NCBI GenBank assembly: GCA_018240405.1
Contig: JAFEFW010000005.1
Coordinates: 1 to 52,884 of the forward strand
Direction: 5' to 3'
DNA length: 52,884 nucleotides
DNA from: Pseudomonadota bacterium
GTDB lineage: Bacteria > Pseudomonadota > Alphaproteobacteria > Acetobacterales > Acetobacteraceae
Below the pieces are notes generated by a model. It was not told the origin of the DNA and did no database searches. It saw nothing but the letters and a program-made list of their open reading frames with translations. Below, piece by piece: positions 37,836 through 46,734 of this stretch; the stretch's first letter is position 1, and each line of letters starts with the position of its first letter. The position numbers were made by a program, and so were the translations under genes.

Positions 37836-39014
37836 TCAGCTGAAGTCGCTCCGGGTGAGGTGACTGATGTTTTCGAACGTCACTTTCGTGCCGTCTGATA
37901 ATGAAATGGTCGTTGACCCGTGCTGGCTCTTTTGCGTTGCGAGCGCTTGCGTAACTTCCGACGGCTGATAGTTGGTCAGATGGATGGTGAAATTGCTGAA
38001 TGAGGTCAGTCCTTGCACGACATCCTGGCCTTTCATGCCCTGGATGAACTCGAAGGTGGTGCTGCCTTGGCCGGCGACGAGCACGGTGTGGCCGGAACCG
38101 CCGGCCAGGGTCGTGCTACCTGTCGAGCCGGCAGCGGACAACGTTTCGTTGCCGTCGGCAGCGCGCAACACCTGCGCGGCCGATCCAATGGCATAAAGCT
38201 CGTCCTTGTTACCGCCGCCAAACAGGGTGGCCGGGCCGTTCCCGGCGATCAGCAGATTCTTGCCGGCCGAGCCGCCGCGGACCACCTGTTCGGCGCCAAC
38301 CGCGGCTGCGCCGAGGTAGGTATCGCTGCCGGAACCGCCGTCGATCGTGGCACCACCCATGCCGCCGACGAATATCAGGTCGCTGCGCCCGCCTGAAACC
38401 TGCGTGGAGTGTGCGCCGAACGCGTTGATCGTTGCGGATTTACCAAGTGCAATGATACTGTCATTTCCGGTTGCCGCGACGAAGTCGCTGCCGCTTCCAA
38501 GGACAATGAGGTTGTTTCCAAGCCCGGCATTGACGGTGTCGTTGCCGCTGCCTAACGCCTGGATCACATCATCCCCGGTGCCGGTGTTCAGGTTCCAGGA
38601 GCCGGACGCTTCCTGTGCAACGAATAGATGTGAAGCCGCGCCCCCGGCAACGACCGTACCAGACCCGGCGGCCGCAACGAAGGTGAGCGCCGTATTCTCA
38701 TCCGACATGATGATCTGGTTTGCCTTGTCGGAGGATTGGACAAAGGCGGCGCCCGGTGTCTTCACGAGGTCAACCACGTAACCGGACGGCATCAATGAGA
38801 AATTGGTTTGCTGCTGGTAGTAGCCGCCGACGTAGCCACGCGGTAGCGCGGGCGCCGGAACCGAATCGAAAGCGGTTATGTAGTTTGCACCGCCGGTGAC
38901 GCTTGTATTGATTAAATCGGCAAGCTGACGTGCCAGCGTGAAAGTAGAGCTTGAGTCGAACGAAAGCGTAATCATGCTGTTGTCGCTGCCCAGGACAGTG
39001 ACCGATGAAGACAT
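37836..39014 (-). CDS. RTX-like calcium-binding repeat protein
   Basis: The 392-residue protein contains Gly/Asp/Asn repeats of the haemolysin type, for example GTGDDVIQALGSGNDTVNAG near residues 144-163 and GGSGSDTYLGA later, mixed with degenerate beta-roll copies across residues 105-330. There is no N-terminal signal peptide, and the last 60 residues (FSNFTIHLTNY...ENISHLTRSDFS) look like a type I secretion tail. It is probably a secreted or surface-attached protein. AAGGAA lies 6 bases before the ATG. No ABC/MFP secretion genes are nearby. Confidence 0.75.
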   Translation of the reverse strand: MSSSVTVLGSDNSMITLSFDSSSTFTLARQLADLINTSVTGGANYITAFDSVPAPALPRGYVGGYYQQQTNFSLMPSGYVVDLVKTPGAAFVQSSDKANQIIMSDENTALTFVAAAGSGTVVAGGAASHLFVAQEASGSWNLNTGTGDDVIQALGSGNDTVNAGLGNNLIVLGSGSDFVAATGNDSIIALGKSATINAFGAHSTQVSGGRSDLIFVGGMGGATIDGGSGSDTYLGAAAVGAEQVVRGGSAGKNLLIAGNGPATLFGGGNKDELYAIGSAAQVLRAADGNETLSAAGSTGSTTLAGGSGHTVLVAGQGSTTFEFIQGMKGQDVVQGLTSFSNFTIHLTNYQPSEVTQALATQKSQHGSTTISLSDGTKVTFENISHLTRSDFS

Positions 39015-39490
39015 GTGACGTTCCTTATGAAATCAATTGTGTGGCCGCGCCGACATGATCGGATTCAGCGGGTTAATTGCAAGTTCAAATATATTTCAGG
39101 ATCGACAGTAGCAACAATAAATTGCGATGAAAATCTACCGTAATGAGACGCTCTCTTACCACTGATCCTCGCGAAGCGCGGCGCTGACGCCCAGGCGGGC
39201 CTGATCCATTTTTTGTGACCAATCAGAAACGGTACTCGTCTTAATCGATGCGAACGCCGCCGCTGAACCTGCGCCACCGATAATCTGGATACCTCATGGA
39301 TGGTCCAGGTCCGCGCGTCCCGGCTGTCGCGAAAATCGCACCGCCGTTACCATGCCGAGACAAGCGCGATATGCTCACGAAAACGTGATAATTTGGACAT
39401 AACAGGAACGAAGCTGGTGCCTGACCTGTCGTCGGGCTGCAGCAGGTCGCACGGCTGCCCGCGCTGATCGTGTCGCCATTCAGAGAGCGC
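39015..39490. other. Intergenic region upstream of the RTX-like gene
   Basis: These 476 bases lie between two minus-strand genes. The stretch at 39070-39150 is unusually AT-rich and probably contains the RTX gene promoter. A TCAC-N6-GTGA palindrome lies at 39375-39388. A 70-codon minus-strand frame at 39065-39277 has no family likeness and I do not accept it. Confidence 0.45.
39375..39388. promoter_or_regulatory. TCAC-N6-GTGA palindrome
   Basis: TCACGAAAACGTGA differs in only two bases from the palindrome at 1943-1956. It is 361 bases upstream of the RTX-like start and just beyond the 3' end of dgoK. The conserved symmetry suggests a common regulator, though the distance to the RTX gene is large. 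Confidence 0.35.
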
Positions 39491-40375
39491 CTATGACCAA
39501 TCGGCCCGTTCCGCGATCAGCGCCATGCCGCGCGCGGCAGCCTCGCCATCATGACGCTCTGCATAACCGCCGCAGGCAGCGATCGCTCTGGCGTAGAGCG
39601 CGGTGACATCCGGTTGGCCGATGACCTGCACGACGGCGCCCGGTTCCAGCGCCAGCGCCGCACGCACCTCATGGCCGACCAGGATGCCGGACAGGTAGGC
39701 AGGAGTATCGACCTCCGACAAATCCCCGGCGAGGTTCAGGGCCCGCACGCCGAAGACGTGGTGCAGCAACCCGCCTGCCTGACCAGAGCGGCTGACGCCG
39801 GCGTCGAAGGGCGGGCCGTCCACCCGCCCATCCCGCATCGTGCGCACCAGGATCGTGTAGCCGCGTAGCGCAGCGTACGCCTCCCCCGTCATGTGCGTGG
39901 TGAAGCTGACAATGCGCCCGTCGCGCACCCGCACCCACCGCGAATGCGGGCCAGGCAGGCAGGCAAGCCCGCCGTCGCGCAGCAGCGCCGGCACGCCGAC
40001 AACCTGAGTCTCCTCGCCCCGCATCAGCTCCGCGACGCCGGACGGATCGAAGCCGGACAGGCCTGGTACGAGCTTCACCCTCGCCCAGTCGAAGCCAATC
40101 TCCACCAGGCCGGCAGCCAGTTCCGCTACGCCGGCGGGGCAGGGAATGTGCGGCGCCAGCTTCCAGCCCTGCCGCCCGCCGATCAGGCCGGATAACAGCA
40201 CCTGCGATTCCCCGGCCGCGAGCCAGGGACCAATTTCCTCGCGCAGCGTATCGCCGAAGCGTCCATCCGGGACGTTGACTATGCCGCGGGGCGACATGCG
40301 CCGGTCGCGGATCGTGCCGTCGCGGGCAATACGGAATGCGCGGAAGCTGGTCATGCCCCAGTCGATGCCGATCAT
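39491..40375 (-). CDS. dgoK: 2-dehydro-3-deoxygalactonokinase
   Basis: The 294-residue protein opens with GIDWGMTSFRAFRI, the phosphate-binding start typical of DgoK, and contains SGLIGGRQGW, CPAGV and the LMRGEETQV block. DgoK phosphorylates 2-keto-3-deoxygalactonate with ATP in the D-galactonate pathway. The aldolase and dehydratase genes usually paired with it are not adjacent, although an enolase-superfamily protein is encoded 14 kb away. It is divergent from pgeF across 280 bases in which I see no further gene. Confidence 0.88.
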   Translation of the reverse strand: MIGIDWGMTSFRAFRIARDGTIRDRRMSPRGIVNVPDGRFGDTLREEIGPWLAAGESQVLLSGLIGGRQGWKLAPHIPCPAGVAELAAGLVEIGFDWARVKLVPGLSGFDPSGVAELMRGEETQVVGVPALLRDGGLACLPGPHSRWVRVRDGRIVSFTTHMTGEAYAALRGYTILVRTMRDGRVDGPPFDAGVSRSGQAGGLLHHVFGVRALNLAGDLSEVDTPAYLSGILVGHEVRAALALEPGAVVQVIGQPDVTALYARAIAACGGYAERHDGEAAARGMALIAERADWS

Positions 40376-40655
40376 CCGGTTCCTCCCTACGCTGCCACGC
40401 CGCTACCCGGCAGAGGCGATCGCCAGATTTTTGTGTGGTGCGGACGCTGCGCTACCGTGGAAACACTGGCCTGCCATCGCTGTGGATGGCCCGGACGTCG
40501 CCTTGCCTGCTGTTCTGGTTTGCCGCGGCCTCCGGAGAGCCATAATAGCACACACGAGCTATGCGGCGGGATGGATATCGCAAGGCGAGAATGATTGACC
40601 CAGCCGGCCGGTCCCGCGCACATCGGCGTATCAAGCCAGGGGAGCCGATTCGCCG

Positions 40656-41417
40656 ATGCCGGATGCCGTGACTCATGATGCGCTCGACGCACCGCATGGC
40701 TTCTTCACCCGCCGCGGCGGCGTGTCGGCCGGTGCATTTGCCAGCCTGAACTGCAGCCTGTCGAGCCCAGACGATCCCGCGTCGGTGCGCGCCAATCGGG
40801 CGCGTGTTGCGCACGCCATCGGCGTTCCGCCCGAACGTCTTGTGGGCCTGACCCAGGTGCACGGCACCGCGGTGATCACGGTGACAGAACCGTGGGCTGC
40901 CGGTGCCGGGCCCAAAGCGGACGCGATGGTGACAGATCGCCCCGATGTGGCCCTGGGCATCGTCACCGCCGACTGCGCACCGGTCCTGTTCGTCGATGCC
41001 GGTCGAAACATTGTTGGCGCCGCACATGCCGGCTGGCGCGGCGCCGTCGCCGGGGTCTTGGAAGCGACCGTTCACGCGATGGCGAAACTTGGGGCCAACC
41101 CCGCCGCCGTTGCTGCCGTTATCGGCCCCTGCATTGCCCAGCCATCCTATGAGGTCGCCGCCGACCTGCGTGACGCTGTGCTCGCCCGCTGCGCCGATGA
41201 CAGTGTGTTTTTTGCTCCTGGCCGCCGCCCGGAACGGTGGCAGTTTAACCTCTCTGGCTACTGTGCCGCACGGCTGCGCGCGGCCGGCGTGGCCCACGTC
41301 GAGGTCACAGGTCACGACACCGTGACGCAGGAGGATCAGTTCTTCAGCCATCGCCGCCGGACGCTGCTGCAGGCTGGCCCGATCGGCCACCAGATCTCGG
41401 TGATCAGGCCGGCGTGA
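40656..41417 (+). CDS. pgeF: Peptidoglycan editing factor PgeF (laccase-domain, YfiH family)
   Basis: The 253-residue protein has the YfiH metal-site residues: HGFFTRRGGVS at the start, LTQVHGTAV with one His, TADCAPVLF with a Cys and AHAGWRG with another His. PgeF removes wrongly incorporated residues from peptidoglycan precursors; older annotations call it a polyphenol oxidase. The length is normal. A lipoprotein gene follows 68 bases downstream and may be co-transcribed. Confidence 0.93.
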   Translation: MPDAVTHDALDAPHGFFTRRGGVSAGAFASLNCSLSSPDDPASVRANRARVAHAIGVPPERLVGLTQVHGTAVITVTEPWAAGAGPKADAMVTDRPDVALGIVTADCAPVLFVDAGRNIVGAAHAGWRGAVAGVLEATVHAMAKLGANPAAVAAVIGPCIAQPSYEVAADLRDAVLARCADDSVFFAPGRRPERWQFNLSGYCAARLRAAGVAHVEVTGHDTVTQEDQFFSHRRRTLLQAGPIGHQISVIRPA

Positions 41418-41485
41418 CTTCGGTGCACGCCGGCGCCGGCGTTTTGCCCTACCGCGGCGAGCCTCTATCTGCTTGAACCCGGGCG

Positions 41486-42514
41486 ATGATGCTCCGTCGA
41501 TTCCGTGTTGCGCTGCCGGCCTGGCTGGCGGTGTTGGTGTGCCTTGTCCTGTCAGCCTGCGGCGACCTGCCGGAGCCGTTCCTCGGCAATCCGGGTGCCA
41601 CCGCGCGGCGGCTGGCGACACCGTTGACCGCTGTACTGGCGGTGCCGCCTGGCACCGATACGCTGCTGCCAGATGCGGCAAGCCGGGATCTCGCGGCGGA
41701 GGTTGCACTTTCGCTGCAGGCGTCGGAGGTGCCGGCGACGGTGCGCCAGCCGCAGAAGAATGACTGGCGTGTGATCACCAGCGTGCAGCAGCAGGGTGGA
41801 CAGGTGACGCCCGTGTTCAGCATCCAGGACCCGACCGGCAAGGAGCAGGGCAGCGCCGTCGGCGAACCGATTCCGATCACCGTCTGGGCCAGGCCGGACA
41901 AGGCGCTGTACGAGCGGGTTGCAGCCGACGCCGGGCCGCGCATCGGCGCGGTGCTGACCAGCATCCGGATCACCCGCGACAAGGCTGACCCGAACAGTCT
42001 GTATAACCGCGCCGCGCGCGTGTTGGTGACCGATGTCACAGGCGCGCCGGGCGATGGGAATACGTCGCTGACCCGGCAGATGCGCACCCGGCTCGCCGCG
42101 CTTGGTCCAATCGTACTCACCACGCCATCGGGCGCCGACTTTGTGGTGCAGGGCGAGGTGCAGGTCATACCCATCCCAAAGGCGCAGGAGCGCGTGGAGA
42201 TCGTCTGGACGGTCAAGACCGGTGCCGGGCAGGAGCGCGGCAAGGTGGTCCAATTAAACGAGATTCCGGCAGGCGCGCTTAAGGGCTACTGGGGCGATAT
42301 CGCCGCGGTGGTCGCCGCAGAGGCGTCCGCTGGTGTCAATGATGTCATTCGCCAACAGTCTGGACGCGGGCGTGAGCCGGCCGATCAGGCTCCGCTAGCC
42401 GGTGCCGGCGGGTCAGCCGGCGGACAATCGGGTGCCGCTGCACCAAACGCCGGGGCCCCCGGCACCGCGGCGTCCGCAGCCGCGGGACCACAGGCGACGG
42501 CGTCAAAGCCGTAG
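41486..42514 (+). CDS. Hypothetical lipoprotein
   Basis: The 342-residue protein has a lipoprotein signal peptide with lipobox LSAC (Cys25). The mature part has an N-terminal segment (LTAVLAVPPGTDTLLP) and an assembly-like domain with strands such as VFSIQDPTGKEQG and VQGEVQVIPIPKAQERVEI. The last 55 residues are an Ala/Gly/Pro-rich tail. I do not recognise the family. It follows pgeF, so an envelope role is likely. Residues about 130-250 contain a domain that could bind other envelope proteins, but this is speculation. Confidence 0.7.
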   Translation: MMLRRFRVALPAWLAVLVCLVLSACGDLPEPFLGNPGATARRLATPLTAVLAVPPGTDTLLPDAASRDLAAEVALSLQASEVPATVRQPQKNDWRVITSVQQQGGQVTPVFSIQDPTGKEQGSAVGEPIPITVWARPDKALYERVAADAGPRIGAVLTSIRITRDKADPNSLYNRAARVLVTDVTGAPGDGNTSLTRQMRTRLAALGPIVLTTPSGADFVVQGEVQVIPIPKAQERVEIVWTVKTGAGQERGKVVQLNEIPAGALKGYWGDIAAVVAAEASAGVNDVIRQQSGRGREPADQAPLAGAGGSAGGQSGAAAPNAGAPGTAASAAAGPQATASKP

Positions 42515-42559
42515 TATGTGAACGTGCCGCGGCCGCTTCTGGCGGGAAGACGCCGGGCG

Positions 42560-42913
42560 TTACCCGTCGCCGATCGCCTTCTCCACCGTCTCCATCAGGC
42601 GGGCCAGGCTAAACGGCTTGAGCACAAAAGGTCGCGGCCGGTCGACGATCTGGTCGATCCGGCCACGGTCACCGGACATGAGCACCACCGACGCCCCGGC
42701 GCGGTCGGCCGCAGGGATCAGGTCTTCGTCCAGCCCACCCGGCAGCGTGCAGTCAAGCAGCATCAACCGCACATCGCCGCCCTGTAGCACCCGCAGGGCT
42801 TCGGCGGCGGTTTCGACGATCGTCGTACGGAACTGATCTTCAAGCGCGGCTGCAATCACTTCGGACACAAGCGGGTCGTCCTCGACGACCAGGACATGGC
42901 TCATCTCGCTCAT
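42560..42913 (-). CDS. Single-domain response regulator
   Basis: The 117-residue protein is a bare receiver domain. The acidic residues EDD (11-13), phospho-acceptor Asp54 (MLLDCTLPGG), Ser80 and Lys99 (VLKPF) are all in place. Without an output domain it must act by protein contact, as CheY-like or phosphorelay proteins do. An in-frame ATG three codons later is an alternative start. No kinase is adjacent; a chemotaxis receptor gene lies 1.8 kb away. Confidence 0.9.
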   Translation of the reverse strand: MSEMSHVLVVEDDPLVSEVIAAALEDQFRTTIVETAAEALRVLQGGDVRLMLLDCTLPGGLDEDLIPAADRAGASVVLMSGDRGRIDQIVDRPRPFVLKPFSLARLMETVEKAIGDG

Positions 42914-43109
42914 CGTACCCCCGTCCGGTTGCCGCCCTTCCGCTCTTCACGTGCCCCAAATTCAGTTCCGGCGAAACCCCCTCGCCAGCACCGCTGCGGC
43001 GGATGCGGTCAAGAGAAATGGAGCACGCCGACGTCTAATTCCAGCAAGATTACGCAGGCACGACGATGTGGGGCGGCAGCCGGCCAGGCGCGACGGCTGC
43101 CGCGACCGA

Positions 43110-43997
43110 TCAGGCGCGGACGTCGGTGCCGAGCGCTTTCTCATAGACGCGCATGACCGAGGCTGAATCGTCGCCGCCCATGCCCATGCCGCGCGCCATG
43201 CGCATCAGGCTCATGACCTGCGGCGCGATCATCCCCGGCACACCGAGCTCGTCGGCCATTTCCAGCGCCAGGCGCAAATCCTTGTGCGCCAAGTCAAGCG
43301 CAAAGCTCGGCGCATAATTTCCAGCCAACGCCTTGCTCGCCATGTTGGCATAGCCCGCCGACATGCCCGAGGCATTGCGGATCACCGCGTCCAGCTTCTT
43401 CATGTCGATACCGGACTTCTTGCCCATCATCAGTGCCTCGGCGGCCGCGGCGGCGTTGCAGAACGCCAGCATGTTGTTGATCAGCTTGGCAGTGGAGCCC
43501 ATGCCGATGTCGCCGACATGCACCACCTCGCCGCTGAACGACTTCAGCAGCGGCAATTGCTGCTCGAACACCTTGTCGTCGCCGCCGACCATGATGACGA
43601 TGGTCCCGTCAGTGGCACGAACCACGCCGCCGGAGACCGGCGCCTCCAGCATGTGGATGCCCTTGGCCTTCATGCCTTCGTGCACCCGCCGCGCCGTCGC
43701 CGGCGAGTTGGTCGACAGGTCGATGAAGGTGCTGCCCGGCTTGGCCGAAGCGGCGATGCCGTTGGCGCCAAGGGTGACTTCCTCGACCACCTTGGGAATT
43801 GGCAGTGAGGTGATCACGACGTCACAGCGCGAGGCCACGTCGGCGACCGACGATCCGGAAGTGGCCCCGAGATCCGTGCAGGCCTTTACCGCATCGGCGT
43901 TTAGGTCGAAGACGATGACCTCATGATTGGTGTTGCGGATGATGTTGCGGCACATCGGCCCGCCCATGTTGCCGACGCCGATAAATCCTACCTTCAC
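43110..43997 (-). CDS. NAD(P)-dependent beta-hydroxyacid dehydrogenase (HIBADH/GarR-like)
   Basis: The 295-residue protein has the Rossmann loop GFIGVGNMGGPM (residues 4-15), the substrate-site motifs DLSTNSP (93-99) and APVSGG (119-124), and the catalytic Lys171 in GSTAKLINN. It belongs to the family of 3-hydroxyisobutyrate dehydrogenase and tartronate semialdehyde reductase. The substrate is not certain. The start is GTG with AGGGGGAAA upstream. It may be co-transcribed with the decayed dioxygenase gene upstream on the same strand. Confidence 0.9.
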   Translation of the reverse strand: MKVGFIGVGNMGGPMCRNIIRNTNHEVIVFDLNADAVKACTDLGATSGSSVADVASRCDVVITSLPIPKVVEEVTLGANGIAASAKPGSTFIDLSTNSPATARRVHEGMKAKGIHMLEAPVSGGVVRATDGTIVIMVGGDDKVFEQQLPLLKSFSGEVVHVGDIGMGSTAKLINNMLAFCNAAAAAEALMMGKKSGIDMKKLDAVIRNASGMSAGYANMASKALAGNYAPSFALDLAHKDLRLALEMADELGVPGMIAPQVMSLMRMARGMGMGGDDSASVMRVYEKALGTDVRA

Positions 43998-44082
43998 GGT
44001 TGTTTCCCCCTTTGCTGGACCGGGCTTTGCCGGCGACAGGGTGCAGTGTGGCCCATGCCGGGCCGGCTGTCAGGAGGCGCTG

Positions 44083-44565
44083 CTACGCGAAAGCGTAAGC
44101 GTCCATCCTGAGGTTGGCGTACATCGTTGATGCATGCAGCCGCCTTGGCGCGCCGCCGGCGCCCATGGCGACGTAGATCGGCAGCAGATGTTCATCCGTG
44201 GGATGCTGGCGTTCGGCGAAGGACGCCAGCTGCTGATAGGCAGAGCAGGTCGTCAATTCGCTGCTCCAGGAGTGCCGTGTCCAACCACGCAGTGAAGGCC
44301 ACGACATCCGGGTCGGTTTGGCGTTCGGATCCCCGCGACGCAGATGTGCCAGATCGTAGGTGAAACCACCCAAACCGATAATCAGCACATCTCCCTGTCG
44401 CAGCGTCGCCAGCACCTGGCCGACCCGAAGATGGTGCGCCGACGCGACGATGATGGCGCGTGGCCGGCCCAGACGTTTGCCCAGCCCGTGCAGGAAGGTC
44501 GATGCCGGCGCCTCGGCCAGCGTCACAAACGCTGGTATCAGGCCGTTGCTGGCGTGCCGCGACAA
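44083..44565 (-). pseudogene. Extradiol dioxygenase (DODA/YgiD family) remnant
   Basis: The frame starts with a TTG and reads GLGKRLGRPRAIIVASAHH, then jumps to VLATLRQGDVLIIGLGGFTYDL and ends ERQHPTDEHLLPIYVAMGAGG...MDAYAF, all blocks of the DODA dioxygenase family. About 100 residues between the first two blocks are missing. The N-terminal SHG motif has been lost by a small deletion. Between them a stretch is read in the wrong frame (ancestral DVVAFTAWLDTALLEQRIDDL is visible at +1) before the frame returns. At 160 residues instead of about 260 it should be inactive. Confidence 0.8.
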
Positions 44566-44659
44566 GTATGCCGGAACCCCGTGCGGCGAAAATCGCTGGT
44601 GCCCGCGGTGAAGGAGTGCGGCGGTAGCAACAGAAAACCGTGATGCGCCCTGAAAGGGT

Positions 44660-44681
44660 TTGTTAACTGTTTGGCCCTATC
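44660..44681 (+). promoter_or_regulatory. Promoter-like box shared with the gene at 33386
   Basis: TTGTTAAC-T-GTTT-G-GC-CC-TATC, matching 33309-33330 at 18 of 22 positions and lying at a similar distance (45 bases) before the start codon. This supports joint control of the receptor and the unknown gene. Confidence 0.45.
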
Positions 44682-44725
44682 ACGCGGTTTGGCGGGTATG
44701 CGCGATAAGCAGGGTACGTCGACTG

Positions 44726-46732
44726 ATGCGAATCAACGAGCCGGTCACCAACCATGAAGTCGACTATCCGCCGGGCGAGCCACTGGTCTCGCGGACCGAC
44801 ACAGGCGGACGCATTGTCTTCGCCAATCAGGCATTCTGCGAGGTCAGCGGCTACACGCTCGACGAACTGGTCGGACAGCCGCACAATCTGATCCGGCATC
44901 CCGACATGCCGCGCGAGGCGTTTGCCAATCTCTGGGCAACGATCAAGGCGGGGCGACCTTGGGATGGGCTGGTCAAGAACCGGACCCGCAACGGCGACTT
45001 CTATTGGGTGCGGGCGAATGTCACGCCGGAGGTCGAGGACGGCCGGGTCACGGGTTACATCTCCATCCGGTCCAAACCGGACCGCAATCAGATCCGTGAC
45101 GCGGCCGATGCCTATGGCCGCATCCGCGCTGGTGCGGCCCGCCACCTTCGTCTACGCGATGGACAACTGGTTCGCACCGGCTGGCTCGACCGCTTAGACG
45201 TGGTCGCCAACAGCTTGACCGCCCGGCTCGCTACGTTGCTTGGCGTGGCACTGCTGGCTGTTGCCATTCTGGCTGGCCTTGCTCTGACGGCGCGAGGCAG
45301 CGGGACTCCTGTCTGGTGGGCCGCTGTCGCCACGGTCGCCGTCAGTGCAGTATCATTGCCGCTGTGTGCCTGGCTGGTTATGCGAGCCGTTCGCCTGCCG
45401 TTAGGAATCCTTAGAGAGGGGTTCGAGGCAATCCGCCGCAAAGACCTCGATTGTGCAATTCCCGTCCCGGCGACGCGGGAGTATTGGCAGGTCGTCAGCG
45501 CGTTGCGCGCAATGCGTGCGCGCGTTGCCTTTAACGTGCAGGAGCACGCCGAAGTCGAACGCCGGGCCGCGGAAGACCGCAAGGCCGCGGTACAGGCGAT
45601 GGCGGATACAGTCGAGCAGGAAACCCGCGCTGCATTGACAAACGTGGTCGCGAGCACCGGCGCCATTGCTCGCCAGTCGGATGAACTCGCCGCGCTGACA
45701 GAGCGGGTCAGTGGTAATGCCGAGAACGCGACTGACGCCGCCCATCAGTCGCTGGCGAACGCCCAGGCCGTGAGCGCGTCCAGCGAGCAGTTGTCGGCCT
45801 CGATCCACGAGATCGCAACGCAGATTGCCCGCGCGAGTGAAGCAGCGCAGCGGGCGGTCGAGCGTGGAACACGAGCGCAGGAGCGCATAAGGTCGTTGTC
45901 AGAGGCCGCCGTGCGAATCGGTGATGTCGTGGCGCTGATCCGCACAATAGCTGGCCAGACCAATCTCCTGGCGTTGAACGCGACCATCGAGGCGGCCCGG
46001 GCCGGTGAGGCGGGCAAGGGATTTGCCGTCGTGGCCAGCGAGGTGAAGAATCTGGCCGGTCAAACCGCCCGCTCCACTGAGGAGATTGCCGGTCAGGTGT
46101 CGGCGATCCAGGAAGCGACGCAGGCAGCAGTCCAGGTGGTCGCCGAGGTTGGCGCGGCCATCCAGGAAATTGCGGTGGTTTCCACCGGAGTGGCCGCAGC
46201 CATCGAGCAGCAGGCGGCAGCGACGCAGGAGATCGTTCGTAACGTCACGGAAAGCAGTGGTGCGGTGCAGTCAGTGACCGCACGCATTGCGGATGTCTCG
46301 CACGATGCCGGGGACAGCCGCCAGCGAGCTGACGGCATTCGAACAGGGTCGGCCGCCGTAGAGGCCAGTATGAATTCGTTGCAGCATAGTATCATGCGGA
46401 TTATCCGCACGGCGACGGCCGATGCCGATCGGCGGATCAGTCGGCGTTCGCCGGCTAATGAGCCCGCGGTGCTAGTCGTCAACGGCATGCAGCATCCGGT
46501 GCGTCTGCTCGATATTTCGCCGCGCGGGGCGCGGTTGCGCGTGCCTGTCACTCTGGCCATTGGTGACGTCGCGACATTGTCCATTGGCCACGACGCGACC
46601 GTCCGCGTAGCGGTCAAGGCGGTGCACGACGATAGTTGCGTTGGCGTGTCGTTTGACGCTGAAGCGGTGTCTGATGCGTTCCGCGTTCAACTTGACCGGA
46701 TCATCGGCGCCAATGCAGCCGCCGCGGCATAA
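44726..46732 (+). CDS. PAS - methyl-accepting chemotaxis protein - PilZ fusion
   Basis: The 668-residue protein has an Aer-like PAS domain (residues about 1-125; [17 protein letters not shown] and [13 protein letters not shown]), two membrane helices near 171-192 and 202-222 with almost no periplasmic loop, a HAMP-like linker, and an MCP signalling domain whose hairpin tip reads [20 protein letters not shown]. The C-terminal PilZ domain has both c-di-GMP-binding motifs, RRISRRS and DISPRGARL. It should sense an internal signal such as redox state and couple it, with c-di-GMP, to the chemotaxis kinase. ATG 44726 was preferred over 44660. Confidence 0.9.
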   Translation: MRINEPVTNHEVDYPPGEPLVSRTDTGGRIVFANQAFCEVSGYTLDELVGQPHNLIRHPDMPREAFANLWATIKAGRPWDGLVKNRTRNGDFYWVRANVTPEVEDGRVTGYISIRSKPDRNQIRDAADAYGRIRAGAARHLRLRDGQLVRTGWLDRLDVVANSLTARLATLLGVALLAVAILAGLALTARGSGTPVWWAAVATVAVSAVSLPLCAWLVMRAVRLPLGILREGFEAIRRKDLDCAIPVPATREYWQVVSALRAMRARVAFNVQEHAEVERRAAEDRKAAVQAMADTVEQETRAALTNVVASTGAIARQSDELAALTERVSGNAENATDAAHQSLANAQAVSASSEQLSASIHEIATQIARASEAAQRAVERGTRAQERIRSLSEAAVRIGDVVALIRTIAGQTNLLALNATIEAARAGEAGKGFAVVASEVKNLAGQTARSTEEIAGQVSAIQEATQAAVQVVAEVGAAIQEIAVVSTGVAAAIEQQAAATQEIVRNVTESSGAVQSVTARIADVSHDAGDSRQRADGIRTGSAAVEASMNSLQHSIMRIIRTATADADRRISRRSPANEPAVLVVNGMQHPVRLLDISPRGARLRVPVTLAIGDVATLSIGHDATVRVAVKAVHDDSCVGVSFDAEAVSDAFRVQLDRIIGANAAAAA

Positions 46733-46734
46733 GC

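Noticed and set aside
39065-39277. 70-codon minus-strand gene upstream of the RTX-like gene
   Set aside because: No ribosome site, no family likeness, and it covers the AT-rich probable promoter.
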